A model generated the notes under the pieces. The model made no database searches. It was not told where the DNA came from and was given only the letters and a program-made list of their open reading frames with translations. A DNA stretch of 64,000 nucleotides, taken from CAYRWR01 sp964537555 (GTDB lineage Bacteria > Spirochaetota > Brevinematia > Brevinematales > CAYRWR01). Positions within the stretch are counted from its first letter, which is position 1, and each line of letters starts with the position of its first letter. A program made the translations under genes and the position numbers. Shown here piece by piece: positions 24,253-34,232 of this stretch. The DNA lies in NCBI GenBank assembly GCA_964537555.1, contig CAZIAD010000011.1:1-64000 (forward strand). The letters are read 5' to 3'.

Positions 24253-26277
24253 CTAGAAGCCCATAGTGGTCTCAAGTCCTACAGAAGTGGTAGATACTCC
24301 TTCTGCATCATAGAACTGTTTGTAGGTAACCCCTACATAAGAATCAGTAGCGATCTCATAGAAGACCTGTCCGGTGATAACAGCATCGTTAAAGAACTTG
24401 CTCTTACCTACATTGGGGCCGCTTTCGATCTTACCGAAGAACTCGCCGGGGGCGAAGTTTTCACGGTCATACATGATCTTACCATAGGCTTTCTTAAACA
24501 GACACTTATCTACAAATATCTCGATATGAAGATAGTTGTTGGGAGCATTGGTGATCTCAGCCAGTGATCCGGGTATGGAGGGGAAGAGCTGTTCAAACTT
24601 CAGAGACAGTCCGCCTACCTTTTCCCAGGTCTTACCTGCTTCGATCATAAATCCGTCATAATTGGTGCCTTCAGTGTTAGCCAGGGTATCGATCTTTTCT
24701 GAGCGGGTCACGTCATAAAAAGCATTGACATAACCTACATCAAAACCACCGGTGGTGTGCCGGTATTCAGCCTTGTAATCGATCAGTCCCAGGATAGTAC
24801 CCTTGAATCCGGCATTCACGCCCAATCCCTTGGCATATACCTGCTCCTGTCCGGGCAGCATATATCCCATAGTACCACCTTCGGCGTACAGATTGATAGA
24901 AGTACCGAGGATATCTATGATAGGATACATCATGTCAGCGGCATAACCGATCACATTTCCGCTGTCTACATCTTTAGGGTCATAGTCTGCAAAAGCGGAC
25001 AAACCAAAAGATACTTTTTTGGCCAGCAGGCTTTTAGTGAAAGGACGGAAGAACAGGTGCAGTCCATACATCTCGAGGTTAAAGATATCGCCGATCAGGG
25101 TCTCAAACCCGAACTTACCGAAGTCCATATTATACTGCAGTCCTACCTTTCTGATAGCAGGAAACTCGATATCATTGGCATAGTTATCGATGAGCAATCC
25201 ATGAGCCAGAGTCATATTAGGCATGGAACCGACTCTGAACAGGATCTGGGTCTTTTTGTCTTTAGGTGACTGGTAACCCATGTATCTGATCTTCAGGATC
25301 AGGTCATGCAGTAAGTCACCGATATCAAAAGGAGTATTGGGCAAAATACCAAAGTTCCACTCATCACCATTGTACCAGGTGGTACGGTTAGCCAGGTCTC
25401 CGATATTCTGGAAATACACCGGCAGATACAGGGCCAGGGTGACATTACCCAGCTTCATAGTGGGGCTTAACAGGACTTTGTTCCAGTTGGTCCCGTCGAT
25501 AGCTTCTGTAGCCACACTCCAGTTAAAGCCGGTGGGTGAACACTCTCCACTTACGGGTGCTTTGTTTTCAGGAGTGGTGGCTCCTTCAGGGGTTCCGTTA
25601 TTGTCAGGCATATCGGTGTTGACATCAGGGGTATTGATCGTATTTCCACTGTTGTTTTTATCCGGGTCCGGTGTGGTGTTATTATTAGCGGGAGGTGCCT
25701 GCTGTCCAAACTGGGAGAACAGATTAGCGGGAGCCAGGCTGGGTTTGGTAAATGCCATTCCCGGTCCAAAAGAGCTGAACATTCCAGGGCCTACTGTTAC
25801 TGGAGGATTCTTTCCGGTGGGGTCCTGCAGTTCTACTGAACCTTTCTTCACCACGAGCTTACCTTCTCCGAATCCAAACTCGGTCCCGCGTACAGCCGCT
25901 ACAGCATTGTCGGTCTCTACTCTGAATTCCTGCCCGGTCTTTTTATTGACCTTGGCAAAAAGCTTTCCGGAGAAGAGCTTAAAGCCGGACTTTTTATTTT
26001 CCTGCAGGATAGCGTCTACCTTAATACTGGTTGTACCGAGAAGATTGATCTCGGATCCATCGGGCATAGACAGACTTACTGAGTCTGATACGCCCAGCAC
26101 CCTGATGATTGCTCCCTCCGGAACTTTATCGTCTATACGGGCGGGTACCCAGTCAGCCGTTCCGATCTTGTATTGTACATCACCGGTGAAGGACACCACG
26201 GTCAGGTCAGCCCCGAACATCTGGGCTGCGGCCATCAGTAATCCTGCGATGATGAAGCTTCTCATTTTTTTAAACAT
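24253..26277 (-). CDS. FecR-domain protein fused to an outer-membrane barrel-like domain
   Basis: This is a 674-residue exported protein. A signal peptide (1-22) is followed by a FecR domain (about 25-165, with PEGAIIRVLGVSDSVSLSMP and DNAVAAVRGTEFGFGEGKLV, the latter the FecR core). An Asn/Pro/Asp-rich linker follows (about 190-245), then ~420 residues of alternating aromatic strands typical of a porin-like barrel ending in LETTMGF. The barrel is paralogous to the protein encoded just upstream (shared pattern G.MPNMTLAHG / GLQYNMDFGKFGFETLIGDIF). FecR domains usually sense or bind peptidoglycan or a partner in the periplasm. Having one on a barrel is unusual and suggests anchoring of the pore to the cell wall. 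A ggagg site precedes ATG 26277. It forms an operon with the next gene (16-base gap). Confidence 0.75.
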   Translation of the reverse strand: MFKKMRSFIIAGLLMAAAQMFGADLTVVSFTGDVQYKIGTADWVPARIDDKVPEGAIIRVLGVSDSVSLSMPDGSEINLLGTTSIKVDAILQENKKSGFKLFSGKLFAKVNKKTGQEFRVETDNAVAAVRGTEFGFGEGKLVVKKGSVELQDPTGKNPPVTVGPGMFSSFGPGMAFTKPSLAPANLFSQFGQQAPPANNNTTPDPDKNNSGNTINTPDVNTDMPDNNGTPEGATTPENKAPVSGECSPTGFNWSVATEAIDGTNWNKVLLSPTMKLGNVTLALYLPVYFQNIGDLANRTTWYNGDEWNFGILPNTPFDIGDLLHDLILKIRYMGYQSPKDKKTQILFRVGSMPNMTLAHGLLIDNYANDIEFPAIRKVGLQYNMDFGKFGFETLIGDIFNLEMYGLHLFFRPFTKSLLAKKVSFGLSAFADYDPKDVDSGNVIGYAADMMYPIIDILGTSINLYAEGGTMGYMLPGQEQVYAKGLGVNAGFKGTILGLIDYKAEYRHTTGGFDVGYVNAFYDVTRSEKIDTLANTEGTNYDGFMIEAGKTWEKVGGLSLKFEQLFPSIPGSLAEITNAPNNYLHIEIFVDKCLFKKAYGKIMYDRENFAPGEFFGKIESGPNVGKSKFFNDAVITGQVFYEIATDSYVGVTYKQFYDAEGVSTTSVGLETTMGF

Positions 26278-26293
26278 TTGCTTCCTCCTCTAC

Positions 26294-27595
26294 CTAAAAC
26301 TGAAATGAGGTACTGATAGTAGTAGTCTCAAATTCCTGCTGAACCCCGTTGGCATCCAGCTCATAACTCTTTTTCCAGTTGACTGTCAGGGCCAGGTCAT
26401 CTGAAATCATATACTGTAATTCTGTCTGAAGTACAGAATCACCGGCATCATATTTAAAGATATCATTAAAATAGAAAATATTTGCCTTGTACCAGCTGAA
26501 TCTGAATCCGATCTTTTTCAGGAGGTCTTTGGACAGTACCAGGTCAAACTGCAAAGTAGGTAAGATCTCATCATTAAATGAATCTTCGATAGTGATCAGG
26601 AAGGACAGCTTATCCTTGAGGATAGATAATCCGGAGGCAAACAGCAGTCCGGAGTAGGCATTGGTATAAGTATCCAGAGTACTGTACAATCCAGCCCGGT
26701 TTCCATCATAGAGCAGGTCGAAATAAGTGGTCCTGAACTTAGGCTGCAGGAACTTGACTTCCAGGCGGTAGGGGATCACTTTGATCAGTGTACCTTTTAC
26801 TCCCAGTACTTCACCGGTACCGAAACCGGATCCTTTTCCTTCGATCACCATGAAGTCTGCATAAGCCAGCATATCGATGGCAAAGTTCTTCAGGATAATG
26901 GCTCCCAGGTCTACTCCCCAGGCGCTGACCTTGTAACTGTCGGGGTTATCTGAGAAAGAATAAGCCGAAGCATTGGTATTGGAATTGATAGAATTATAGA
27001 TATCCAGGTCTGCCACATAGGTAGCACCGATCTCCAGGGACTTGATGATAGGGATAGAAGTATTGATAAGAGGGCGGGCATAGACCCGTCCACCGATGAT
27101 ATCCCAGTCAAAGATATTATCCACCATGGTCTCAAAACCGGCAAACTTCAGGTCCAGGTCAAAGGCCAGGCCCAGCTTTCTGACGGCAGGATAGTTCAGG
27201 GTGTTATCATACTTGTACATGATCTGTCCGTGTCCCAGGGTAAAGTCATTGATGCCACCGATCTTTACAAAGACAGGAGCTTCCGACTTTTTACCGAAAC
27301 GGATATACTTGATCTTGGCCAGTACAGCCTGCCAGGTATTCCATTCTTCCATCCTGAGCTGCCAGTCTGAGTTAAACTCAAAGTTGACATCCAGGCCTAC
27401 ACCAAATTTACCCAGGTTCAGTTCAGGTTTCAGCTTAAAGAACTGGTAGTTGACCCCATCAATGGTGACATTACCAAATTCCAGTCCGAAATCAAAATCT
27501 GTCGTGCTGGCCGGGGGATTTTCATCTGAGAATCCGGGTACAGCAAACACTAGTGATGACAGCAAGACCATCATCAGAATCTTTAAGTATTTCAT
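26294..27595 (-). CDS. Outer-membrane barrel-like protein, paralogue of its operon partner
   Basis: This is a 433-residue exported protein with a signal peptide (1-22) and amphipathic beta strands over its whole length, ending in TTISTSFQF, a classical barrel terminus with final Phe. It shares the block GHGQIMYKYDNTLNYPAVRK / LGLAFDLDLKFAGFETMVDNIF with the following FecR-barrel protein, so one arose by duplication with or without the FecR module. A strong aggagg site precedes ATG 27595. The likely role is a pore or surface protein; the substrate is unknown. It is the first gene of a two-gene operon, and the 148-base upstream region contains a tacaat -10 candidate without a clear -35. Confidence 0.7.
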   Translation of the reverse strand: MKYLKILMMVLLSSLVFAVPGFSDENPPASTTDFDFGLEFGNVTIDGVNYQFFKLKPELNLGKFGVGLDVNFEFNSDWQLRMEEWNTWQAVLAKIKYIRFGKKSEAPVFVKIGGINDFTLGHGQIMYKYDNTLNYPAVRKLGLAFDLDLKFAGFETMVDNIFDWDIIGGRVYARPLINTSIPIIKSLEIGATYVADLDIYNSINSNTNASAYSFSDNPDSYKVSAWGVDLGAIILKNFAIDMLAYADFMVIEGKGSGFGTGEVLGVKGTLIKVIPYRLEVKFLQPKFRTTYFDLLYDGNRAGLYSTLDTYTNAYSGLLFASGLSILKDKLSFLITIEDSFNDEILPTLQFDLVLSKDLLKKIGFRFSWYKANIFYFNDIFKYDAGDSVLQTELQYMISDDLALTVNWKKSYELDANGVQQEFETTTISTSFQF

Positions 27596-27743
27596 CGCAC
27601 ACGCCTCCTGTTATTTAATAATCCAAGATTTAACATATATTGTATCTTAACATAGCTTTGGTAAATATCAAGTATTCATAGTGTTTTTCTGGCATTTTAA
27701 ATGCCTTCGTTTTTTTAATATAATACTGCGATATACACCTTTT

Positions 27744-30041
27744 TTATATAAAAAGATTGATATTATGCCTTCCTTTTACCAGGAGGGTGACGGGCAGTCT
27801 AAGCAGGAGCTTCTTCATATCCCGGGCTACAGCCCCGGCATGATTAGGGTCAGGGACATGCACCCCCAGTATGACCAGGCGGGAATCCCGGGATTTATCT
27901 ACTATTATGTCCTGAATCCGCTGGCGGTCCACCTCGGTATAGCGTCTTTGTTCCAGATTATCCAGAAAGTGACGAAAACGGCCCAGCAGGTTACGGGAAT
28001 GGGTCAGTTTATGCCACAGATTTCCTTCTTTTTCGACCTGGCTGGTTTCTTCTACTACATCATCATCCAGGCCCAGGGATATGACATCTACCTCGGCATC
28101 TATACGCCCCTGGGACAGAAAGGCCCGCAAGGACTTTTCGGACATCTCTTTTCTCTTATCCGAACGTACGATCATGTGGATGATCACTCTGGTACTGGAC
28201 CAGTCCGGGTTGCGGGTGATCAGAAAAGGGATCATCATCATGAGGGAGATATTGGCCTGAAATCCGGACAGCCAGATGTCAATGCAGTCACTGGACTCCA
28301 CATCTACCTGCCGGTCCTTGACCAGGATCACATTTTTCTTGAGCCTGTCATAGTTTTCCAGGTTGGATAGGTGATGCTCCAGGCTGCGGTCATCCAGCAG
28401 AAAGTCGGAAATAATAGTATTGGCTTTAAAGGTGCCTATGCCGTCGGCCTGCAGGGTGATGAGATGGGCGTTTTTATCATGATGGGTCAGGATGATCTCA
28501 GGATAGACAAAACCTGCTCTTTTTTCATCTATACTTCCCTGGAGTTCTTCCAGTTCTTTCTGGGCCTGTTCAGATGCCTTTTCCAGATAATCATCCATAA
28601 AGGAATAGATGGATACCAGGCCGCTCTTGCCGGCTATCAGATTAGCCACATCATAGAGCAGGTCCCTATGGGCCTTGTTATTCTCGAAAACGGCGATATG
28701 AGGCCGCCAGTTCCGGGGGTGTTCTTCATATTTTTCATAATTAGCCAGAGCTATTTCTACGAGGGAGGCCCAGAAGCCCTTGCGTATATCTCCCCAGTTG
28801 GTCCGTAACTGCCGCCTGGTAATAAAATAATAGATCATGAAAATAATGACAATGGCTATCACGGTAGCCAGTCTGTTGATCAGGAACATTGCCGCAAAAG
28901 AGCCCAGCCCCCCCAAAAGAGAGATGTACCAGGGTACTTTAAAACGGGGCCGGTAGGCCGGATTATTGATGATCAGTTCAATGGCTGCAATGATATTCAC
29001 GATACCGTAGGTGGAAAGAAAGAACATGGTCAGGATATTTGCTATCGCGTCCAGGCTGCTGATGAACATCATCCCCCCCGCTATAGCCACTGATAACAAT
29101 AAGGCAACCCGGGGTTCATCCGCTTTACCGCTCCCTTTACCAAAAACCCGGGGCATGATATTATCCCGGGACAGGGCCTGCAGGGTGCGGGGAGCCCCCA
29201 GGATCATACCCAGGGCAGAAGACAGAGTGGCAGCCCAGATACCCAGGTGCACCAGTATGGGAGAGACTGCGCTCTCTATCATCAGGTCCTGCTTACCCAG
29301 CATCTCACCGGTCTGAAAATTAAAGGAAAAACTGAGAGCCACCAGGATATAAAAAGTAAAAGTAAATATTATAGCCGATATAGTCCCTTTGGGAATGTTT
29401 TTATGGGGATCTTTCAGGTCCCCGGACAGGCTCAGTCCCGCAAATATCCCCGTAACTGCCGGAAAAAACAGGGCAAAAGTGGCCCAGAAACCCATTTCTT
29501 TGAAGGGCCCGAATGTGGGTGGCACCACGTCAAAGCGCAGATTTCCCGTAAGAAAAGCTATAATGGCGATCAGGACCAGGGCAAATATCACATACTGGGC
29601 CTTGATAGCTATCTCGGCGCTGAACACTGACAGTAAAGTCATCACGGCCAGGGTGATAAACTTAATGAGCAGAGGGTTTAAATGAGGGAAAATGACCAGC
29701 AGAGACAAAGTAAAACCGGCTATGTAAAAGGCGATAGACAGGACCTGGGCCATATAGAGAGTGATGCCTACTGCTCCCCCCATTTCCGGACCCAGAGACC
29801 GGGAGACCAGATAGTAGGCCCCGCCCCCTTTGATCTTGATATTGGTAGTAATGGCAGACAGTGACAGGGCGGTGAAGAGGGTGATCATATTGGCGATCAC
29901 AATAATAGTGATGGATCCCAGCAGGCCGCTGTTTCCTACCACCTCTCCCATACGCAGAAACAGTATGACCCCGAAAATAGTCAGGACATTGGGTACAAAG
30001 ACCCCGGAAAACGTTCCAAATCTTTTTACATTTGACCCCAC
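27744..30041 (-). CDS. APC-superfamily transporter of the SLC12 (cation-chloride cotransporter-like) type
   Basis: This 765-residue protein begins at GTG 30041, with aaggag 5 bases upstream. The N-terminal ~410 residues hold about 12 helices. The opening FGTFSGVFVPNVLTIFGVILFLRMG is shared by bacterial SLC12-like proteins and eukaryotic Na-K-Cl cotransporters, and the core includes GGGAYYLVSRSLGPEMGGAVG. The remaining ~350 residues are a soluble cytoplasmic domain resembling the C-terminal regulatory domain of this family, with universal-stress-like strands (HPRNWRPHIAVFENNKAHRDLL). The transported ion or amino acid is not predictable. It appears to be a single gene. Confidence 0.88.
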   Translation of the reverse strand: MGSNVKRFGTFSGVFVPNVLTIFGVILFLRMGEVVGNSGLLGSITIIVIANMITLFTALSLSAITTNIKIKGGGAYYLVSRSLGPEMGGAVGITLYMAQVLSIAFYIAGFTLSLLVIFPHLNPLLIKFITLAVMTLLSVFSAEIAIKAQYVIFALVLIAIIAFLTGNLRFDVVPPTFGPFKEMGFWATFALFFPAVTGIFAGLSLSGDLKDPHKNIPKGTISAIIFTFTFYILVALSFSFNFQTGEMLGKQDLMIESAVSPILVHLGIWAATLSSALGMILGAPRTLQALSRDNIMPRVFGKGSGKADEPRVALLLSVAIAGGMMFISSLDAIANILTMFFLSTYGIVNIIAAIELIINNPAYRPRFKVPWYISLLGGLGSFAAMFLINRLATVIAIVIIFMIYYFITRRQLRTNWGDIRKGFWASLVEIALANYEKYEEHPRNWRPHIAVFENNKAHRDLLYDVANLIAGKSGLVSIYSFMDDYLEKASEQAQKELEELQGSIDEKRAGFVYPEIILTHHDKNAHLITLQADGIGTFKANTIISDFLLDDRSLEHHLSNLENYDRLKKNVILVKDRQVDVESSDCIDIWLSGFQANISLMMMIPFLITRNPDWSSTRVIIHMIVRSDKRKEMSEKSLRAFLSQGRIDAEVDVISLGLDDDVVEETSQVEKEGNLWHKLTHSRNLLGRFRHFLDNLEQRRYTEVDRQRIQDIIVDKSRDSRLVILGVHVPDPNHAGAVARDMKKLLLRLPVTLLVKGRHNINLFI

Positions 30042-30165
30042 AAATTCTCCTTAAGCTGTTCACAGGAGTATAAAAGGACACAATAATTTGGTCAAGCTGG
30101 AGATGACAGGCACAGGGCCGGCTGCTACTACACATTGTGACATATGTACATAAGTCAATTGAAAA

Positions 30166-30194
30166 TTGATATAGATTAGAAAAGAGTTTATAAT
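30166..30194 (+). promoter_or_regulatory. Sigma-70-type promoter of malE
   Basis: TTGATA (30166-30171), 17 bases, TATAAT (30189-30194). Transcription would start near 30201, leaving a leader of about 100 bases before ATG 30305. Confidence 0.75.
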
Positions 30195-30304
30195 AGTTAT
30201 AGTGTCTGTAAACACCCTGAGTTTTTATTATTGCATCTTTTCCGGGCTTCACCACCTTAAACATTCAGGGACTGATTTTAATGAAATCCATTTGGAGGTT
30301 AGAT

Positions 30305-31600
30305 ATGAAAAGATTTATGCTGGCATTAAGCGCCCTGATGATAATGGTATCATCCAGTTTTGCCGCAACTATTAATCTGTGGCATGGCTACAGGGGAAAA
30401 GAAAAGAAAGCTATTGAAAGTGTGACCCGTTCTTTTAACCTGGCTCACGATGATATCCAGGTCAAGCTGTTAGCTGTTCCTTTTGATGCCCTCAATGATA
30501 AGCTGTCTTCTACCATCCCCCTGGGAACCGGACCTGATGTATTTGTGTTTGCACAGGACTTTGTAGGAGCCTGGGCCGAGCAGGGATTGATCATCCCTCT
30601 GGAAGCCTACCTTACACCCGGTATCACTCAGGAATATTTTAACAAGACCATCGCCGCGTTCAACTATATGTATGATGAAGCTGTGTGGGCACTTCCCGGA
30701 TCCTTTAAAAACATAGCCATGTACTACAATAAAGACAAGATCAAAAACCCCCCTCAGAAGATGAGTGAGGTCATGGAGATCGCTAAAAACTTTACCAAGC
30801 CTAATAAGGGCCAGTTTGGACAATGGGGATTTGTCTATGAGACCGGAAACTTTTACTATCATACCATGTGGATCCAGGGATTCGGGGGAAAGATCTTCCG
30901 TTCTTTAGGAATGCACAAGGGGTCTCCTCTGATGCTGCCCCTGCTCTATTCCAAGCCCATGGTGGATGCCGGTAAATTTGTGATGAACAATATCATCTCT
31001 AAAAATGTCTGCCCCATCGGCCCTTCCGGTACTCTGGTCACCCAGCTCTTCAACACCGGTAATGCTATGTTTGTAGTAAACGGACAGTGGTTCCGGGCTG
31101 AGATCGACAAGAATGTAAACTACGGACTGTCACCTCTGCCTATTATCGATGCTGTAGGCAAACGTGCTATCCCCTTTATCACTGTAGAAGGATACTTTAT
31201 GGCTTCCAGCTCCAAAGACCAGGTAGCTTCTGTAAAAGTGATCGAATACTTTACTTCCGCAGCTATGGGAAAAGTGATGGCTCAGGAAGGAAAACAGACT
31301 CCGGCTAACCGTGGCTCCTATAAATATTCAGTAGTAAACAATGACTCTATATCCACTATCTTCAGAGAAGCTGCACAGGTCGCTATTGCTATGCCTAACG
31401 TACCTGAGATGGCTCTGACCTGGGACCCCGCTACCAGTAGTATGAATGACATCCTGGGTGGCGCAGAACCTGAAAAAGCCCTCAAAGACAGACAGATACA
31501 GCTCATGAAGCTGATAGAAAGCAGTAAAAACATTCCTGGGGCCTTCAAAAGCCTGGGCTATAACTACAACAGCCTCTCTTCATTGATATCTGTAGACTAA
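30305..31600 (+). CDS. malE: Maltose/maltodextrin-type ABC substrate-binding protein
   Basis: This 431-residue periplasmic binding protein starts at ATG 30305, with ggagg at 30295-30299; the upstream ATG 30281 lacks a site. A signal peptide (1-20, ending FAA) precedes the family 1 extracellular solute-binding fold: TINLWHGYRGKEKKAIESV, then LGTGPDVFVFAQDF, ALPGSFKNIAMYYNKD and later EGYFMASSSKDQVASVKVIE. These match MalE-like sugar binding. Its permeases MalF and MalG follow after a terminator and a new promoter, so the binding protein is transcribed separately, often a way to make it in excess. No ATPase gene is in the window; a shared MsmK-type ATPase elsewhere would be needed. Confidence 0.88.
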   Translation: MKRFMLALSALMIMVSSSFAATINLWHGYRGKEKKAIESVTRSFNLAHDDIQVKLLAVPFDALNDKLSSTIPLGTGPDVFVFAQDFVGAWAEQGLIIPLEAYLTPGITQEYFNKTIAAFNYMYDEAVWALPGSFKNIAMYYNKDKIKNPPQKMSEVMEIAKNFTKPNKGQFGQWGFVYETGNFYYHTMWIQGFGGKIFRSLGMHKGSPLMLPLLYSKPMVDAGKFVMNNIISKNVCPIGPSGTLVTQLFNTGNAMFVVNGQWFRAEIDKNVNYGLSPLPIIDAVGKRAIPFITVEGYFMASSSKDQVASVKVIEYFTSAAMGKVMAQEGKQTPANRGSYKYSVVNNDSISTIFREAAQVAIAMPNVPEMALTWDPATSSMNDILGGAEPEKALKDRQIQLMKLIESSKNIPGAFKSLGYNYNSLSSLISVD

Positions 31601-31616
31601 TAAAAGCAACATCATC

Positions 31617-31645
31617 AAAGGACGGCTGAAAAGCCGTCCTTTTTC
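31617..31645 (+). terminator. Terminator after malE
   Basis: aaaggacggct (31617-31627) and agccgtccttt (31632-31642) form an 11-bp stem with loop gaaa and a T-run. Confidence 0.92.
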
Positions 31646-31666
31646 TTTGCTACATTATAAATAGGC

Positions 31667-31695
31667 TTGCATTATAGAAGATTCTATACTACAAT
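31667..31695 (+). promoter_or_regulatory. Sigma-70-type promoter of malFG
   Basis: TTGCAT (31667-31672), 17 bases, TACAAT (31690-31695). It lies between the malE terminator and malF (ATG 31764). Confidence 0.6.
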
Positions 31696-31763
31696 AGTAT
31701 TCACATAAATATTATACTGTAATGATATTTCCATTTTCAGCACATTCTAAGGCGAGGTAGAGT

Positions 31764-34220
31764 ATGAAAACCTTTTATGAGAGAAAGTTTAAATTTGAAG
31801 GCAAAAAAGAGTGGATCAATCCATTTGCAGCAATGCTGGGAGGTATGATCCTGGTCTTCATCTTTGCGATCGGTTTCTATCAGTTCCGCATGAAGCGCCT
31901 CTATGAGGCTACAAATGTCAAACAGTCCAAGGCTATCCTGGAGACTGTAGGCTTTGCAGTGAATTATCTGAAAGATAAAGCCCTGACCCTGGAGTATAAG
32001 TCAGAGGACGGCAGGACTATAAAATCTACCGAGCCGGAGATAGCACCCGGTTACAATGAGACCATGATTGCAATAGTAAGTGAGCTGGGCAGCAAAGACC
32101 CCAGTGTATCTCAGATCCTGTTGTATAACGGCCCTGTGCTGGATGCCGGATTTACCAAAAGCGGTTCTGTAAGTAACCTGAGAGGCTTTAACACTCACTT
32201 CCAGGATGGAAACCGTTCCTTTAGAAACAAACAGATGCTGGAGCAGGACACCCAATCCGGTCTGTATAAGGCCTACCTGAAGACTTTCCGCTTTAGAATG
32301 GGTAAATATGATACCGTAAAGATCACCAAGATCAATATCTGGACCTTTTCCATCTGGGGCAAACTGGCCCTTCTGGGAGTGGTCTTCCTCGTATTTGCCA
32401 TCGGGGCCTATATCATCTCAGGGGTAGTTAAAAACACCCTAGTACAAAAGATATCCCTGTTTGGCTCGTTTTTGATCTACACTGCCCTTACCCTGATCCT
32501 GCTCATGAACTTTGCCAATACTGATTATCAGCTCAATTCAGACCGGCTTACCGGCAGTTATAATCACCATCTTAATACTGTACGTACCACCCTGCAAAAA
32601 AATTACAATCTCAATCTTACTCCATATGATTTTAAAAAGCTGGTCAGTGAGTATAATAAAGATGAGTATAATGTGGAAAACGACAGCTTCCTGTTCCAGC
32701 CCCCTAACCGGGTAGATGAAGACAGGGAAAGTGCCAGCAAAAAGCGCAGTGCTTCGATTGGATTTATCTTTACAGGATGGCTGATCGGGACCCTGTTCGG
32801 ATTCCTTTTACTTCTGAAATTTTCCCGAAAGAGAGGTTTTGAAAAGTTCCTCAACACCATATACAATTTTGCTACGGCCTATTTGTTTATCATGCCGGGT
32901 ATTGTCGGTATGCTGGTGCTGGTATTTATCCCTATACTGTTCTCTGTCTTCCTGGGATTCACGGCCTTCCCTAAAGTGATACAGGACCTCAAAATCTCCC
33001 GCCATTTCATCGGGGTGGAGAATTTTACCCGCATTCTGGGTGATTTCAGGATCGTGGACAGCAACCACAAATATGTAAAGCTCAAGACCGTCAAAAAAGC
33101 CTATGATCAGGCACCAGCGGCCTTTAATGTCAATCATGAAAATGAGTTTTATCTGAAAACCAAATCCAGCTTTAACGCCATGGGGACCAGCTCCCAGATC
33201 ACTCAGGTCCTGGTTAACGACCTCTATATCAGCCCCTCAGATTATATCATCATGGAACAGAAAATATCTAAAGATATCAGTGCCACAGTCTTATATCCTA
33301 CACGGGATATCTCAGGGGGCAGAATGCTGGTCACAGGAACCCTCTGGATAGATATGCCTGACCTGAAAAACCCGGGCCTTAATAAAGAGATCAAAAAAGG
33401 GAAAAAACTGAGCCTGGAAGGACAGCTGATACGCATCTATGAAACCGGAAATCAGAAACACTATATAGTCTCCTTTGTCCCTCATGTGACTTATTTTGTC
33501 AGCCAGAACTTCTATTACACATTAGGATTCACCATACTGTATACCCTGCTGGCTGTAGTGATACAGACGGTACTGGGTATTGTGATCGCGGTAATACTAC
33601 ATGAAAAGGGCATAGGCCTTAAGAGTTTCTACCAGGTTGTATTTATGCTGCCCTGGATCATTCCTACCTTTATTAGCGGACTCTTATGGAACTCCTTCTT
33701 TGCTAACGGTGGTGTACTGGACCAGATGATCACCGTGATCAGCGGCGTGACCAAGAGCTCCGGTTGGTTTGGGGACCCTGCCCTGGGATTCTTTATTGTC
33801 TCCTTTGTGTCAGCCTGGTACGCCTTCCCCTTCATCATGCTGGTGTCTATTTCCGCCCTCCAGACTATCTCGGAAAGTATATTCGAAGCAGCTCTCATAG
33901 ACGGTGCCAACTGGTTCCAGACTCTGTTCGGCATCGTACTGCCTATGATCCGGCCTACCGTATTGCCTTCAGTATTGCTTACCTCTATCTGGACCTTTAA
34001 TAATTTTAACCTGGTTTATCTGCTCACGGGAGGTAATGATCAGTACGACATCCTGATCACCAGGATCTATGACTTTGTGAGCGTCTCTCCGGCTATTGCT
34101 CAGCAGAGAGACTGGACATACGGATTTGCCAGTGCCTATTCGGCCCTGATATTCCTGGTACTGCTGATATATATTTATATATTCGCTCGCAGCACAAAGC
34201 TGACCGAAAAAACTTTCTAA
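31764..34220 (+). CDS. malF: MalF-type ABC sugar permease with large N-terminal and periplasmic extensions
   Basis: This 818-residue inner-membrane permease is much longer than E. coli MalF (514). Residues 1-355 form an added module: helix 22-42, a ~150-residue extracytoplasmic domain, two helices (about 200-250), a short loop and another helix (about 330-352). Canonical MalF starts with the helix at about 368-400, then a ~185-residue periplasmic P2-like loop (401-585) and the MetI transport domain (586-808). The ATPase-coupling EAA loop is EAALIDGANWFQTLFGIVLP (708-727). It follows its own promoter and is followed 12 bases later by malG. The extra module may bind an accessory protein or extend the channel. 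The family call is certain; the role of the module is unknown. Confidence 0.9.
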   Translation: MKTFYERKFKFEGKKEWINPFAAMLGGMILVFIFAIGFYQFRMKRLYEATNVKQSKAILETVGFAVNYLKDKALTLEYKSEDGRTIKSTEPEIAPGYNETMIAIVSELGSKDPSVSQILLYNGPVLDAGFTKSGSVSNLRGFNTHFQDGNRSFRNKQMLEQDTQSGLYKAYLKTFRFRMGKYDTVKITKINIWTFSIWGKLALLGVVFLVFAIGAYIISGVVKNTLVQKISLFGSFLIYTALTLILLMNFANTDYQLNSDRLTGSYNHHLNTVRTTLQKNYNLNLTPYDFKKLVSEYNKDEYNVENDSFLFQPPNRVDEDRESASKKRSASIGFIFTGWLIGTLFGFLLLLKFSRKRGFEKFLNTIYNFATAYLFIMPGIVGMLVLVFIPILFSVFLGFTAFPKVIQDLKISRHFIGVENFTRILGDFRIVDSNHKYVKLKTVKKAYDQAPAAFNVNHENEFYLKTKSSFNAMGTSSQITQVLVNDLYISPSDYIIMEQKISKDISATVLYPTRDISGGRMLVTGTLWIDMPDLKNPGLNKEIKKGKKLSLEGQLIRIYETGNQKHYIVSFVPHVTYFVSQNFYYTLGFTILYTLLAVVIQTVLGIVIAVILHEKGIGLKSFYQVVFMLPWIIPTFISGLLWNSFFANGGVLDQMITVISGVTKSSGWFGDPALGFFIVSFVSAWYAFPFIMLVSISALQTISESIFEAALIDGANWFQTLFGIVLPMIRPTVLPSVLLTSIWTFNNFNLVYLLTGGNDQYDILITRIYDFVSVSPAIAQQRDWTYGFASAYSALIFLVLLIYIYIFARSTKLTEKTF

Positions 34221-34232
34221 AGGGAGCACAAA

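Noticed and set aside
25280..26308. Plus-strand ORF of 342 codons opposite the FecR-barrel gene
   Set aside because: No start signal, and the minus-strand protein has a signal peptide and recognised domain.
27691..27720. ggcattttaaatgcc hairpin with T-run on the plus strand
   Set aside because: The palindrome leaves almost no loop and no plus-strand gene ends upstream, so I do not call it a terminator.
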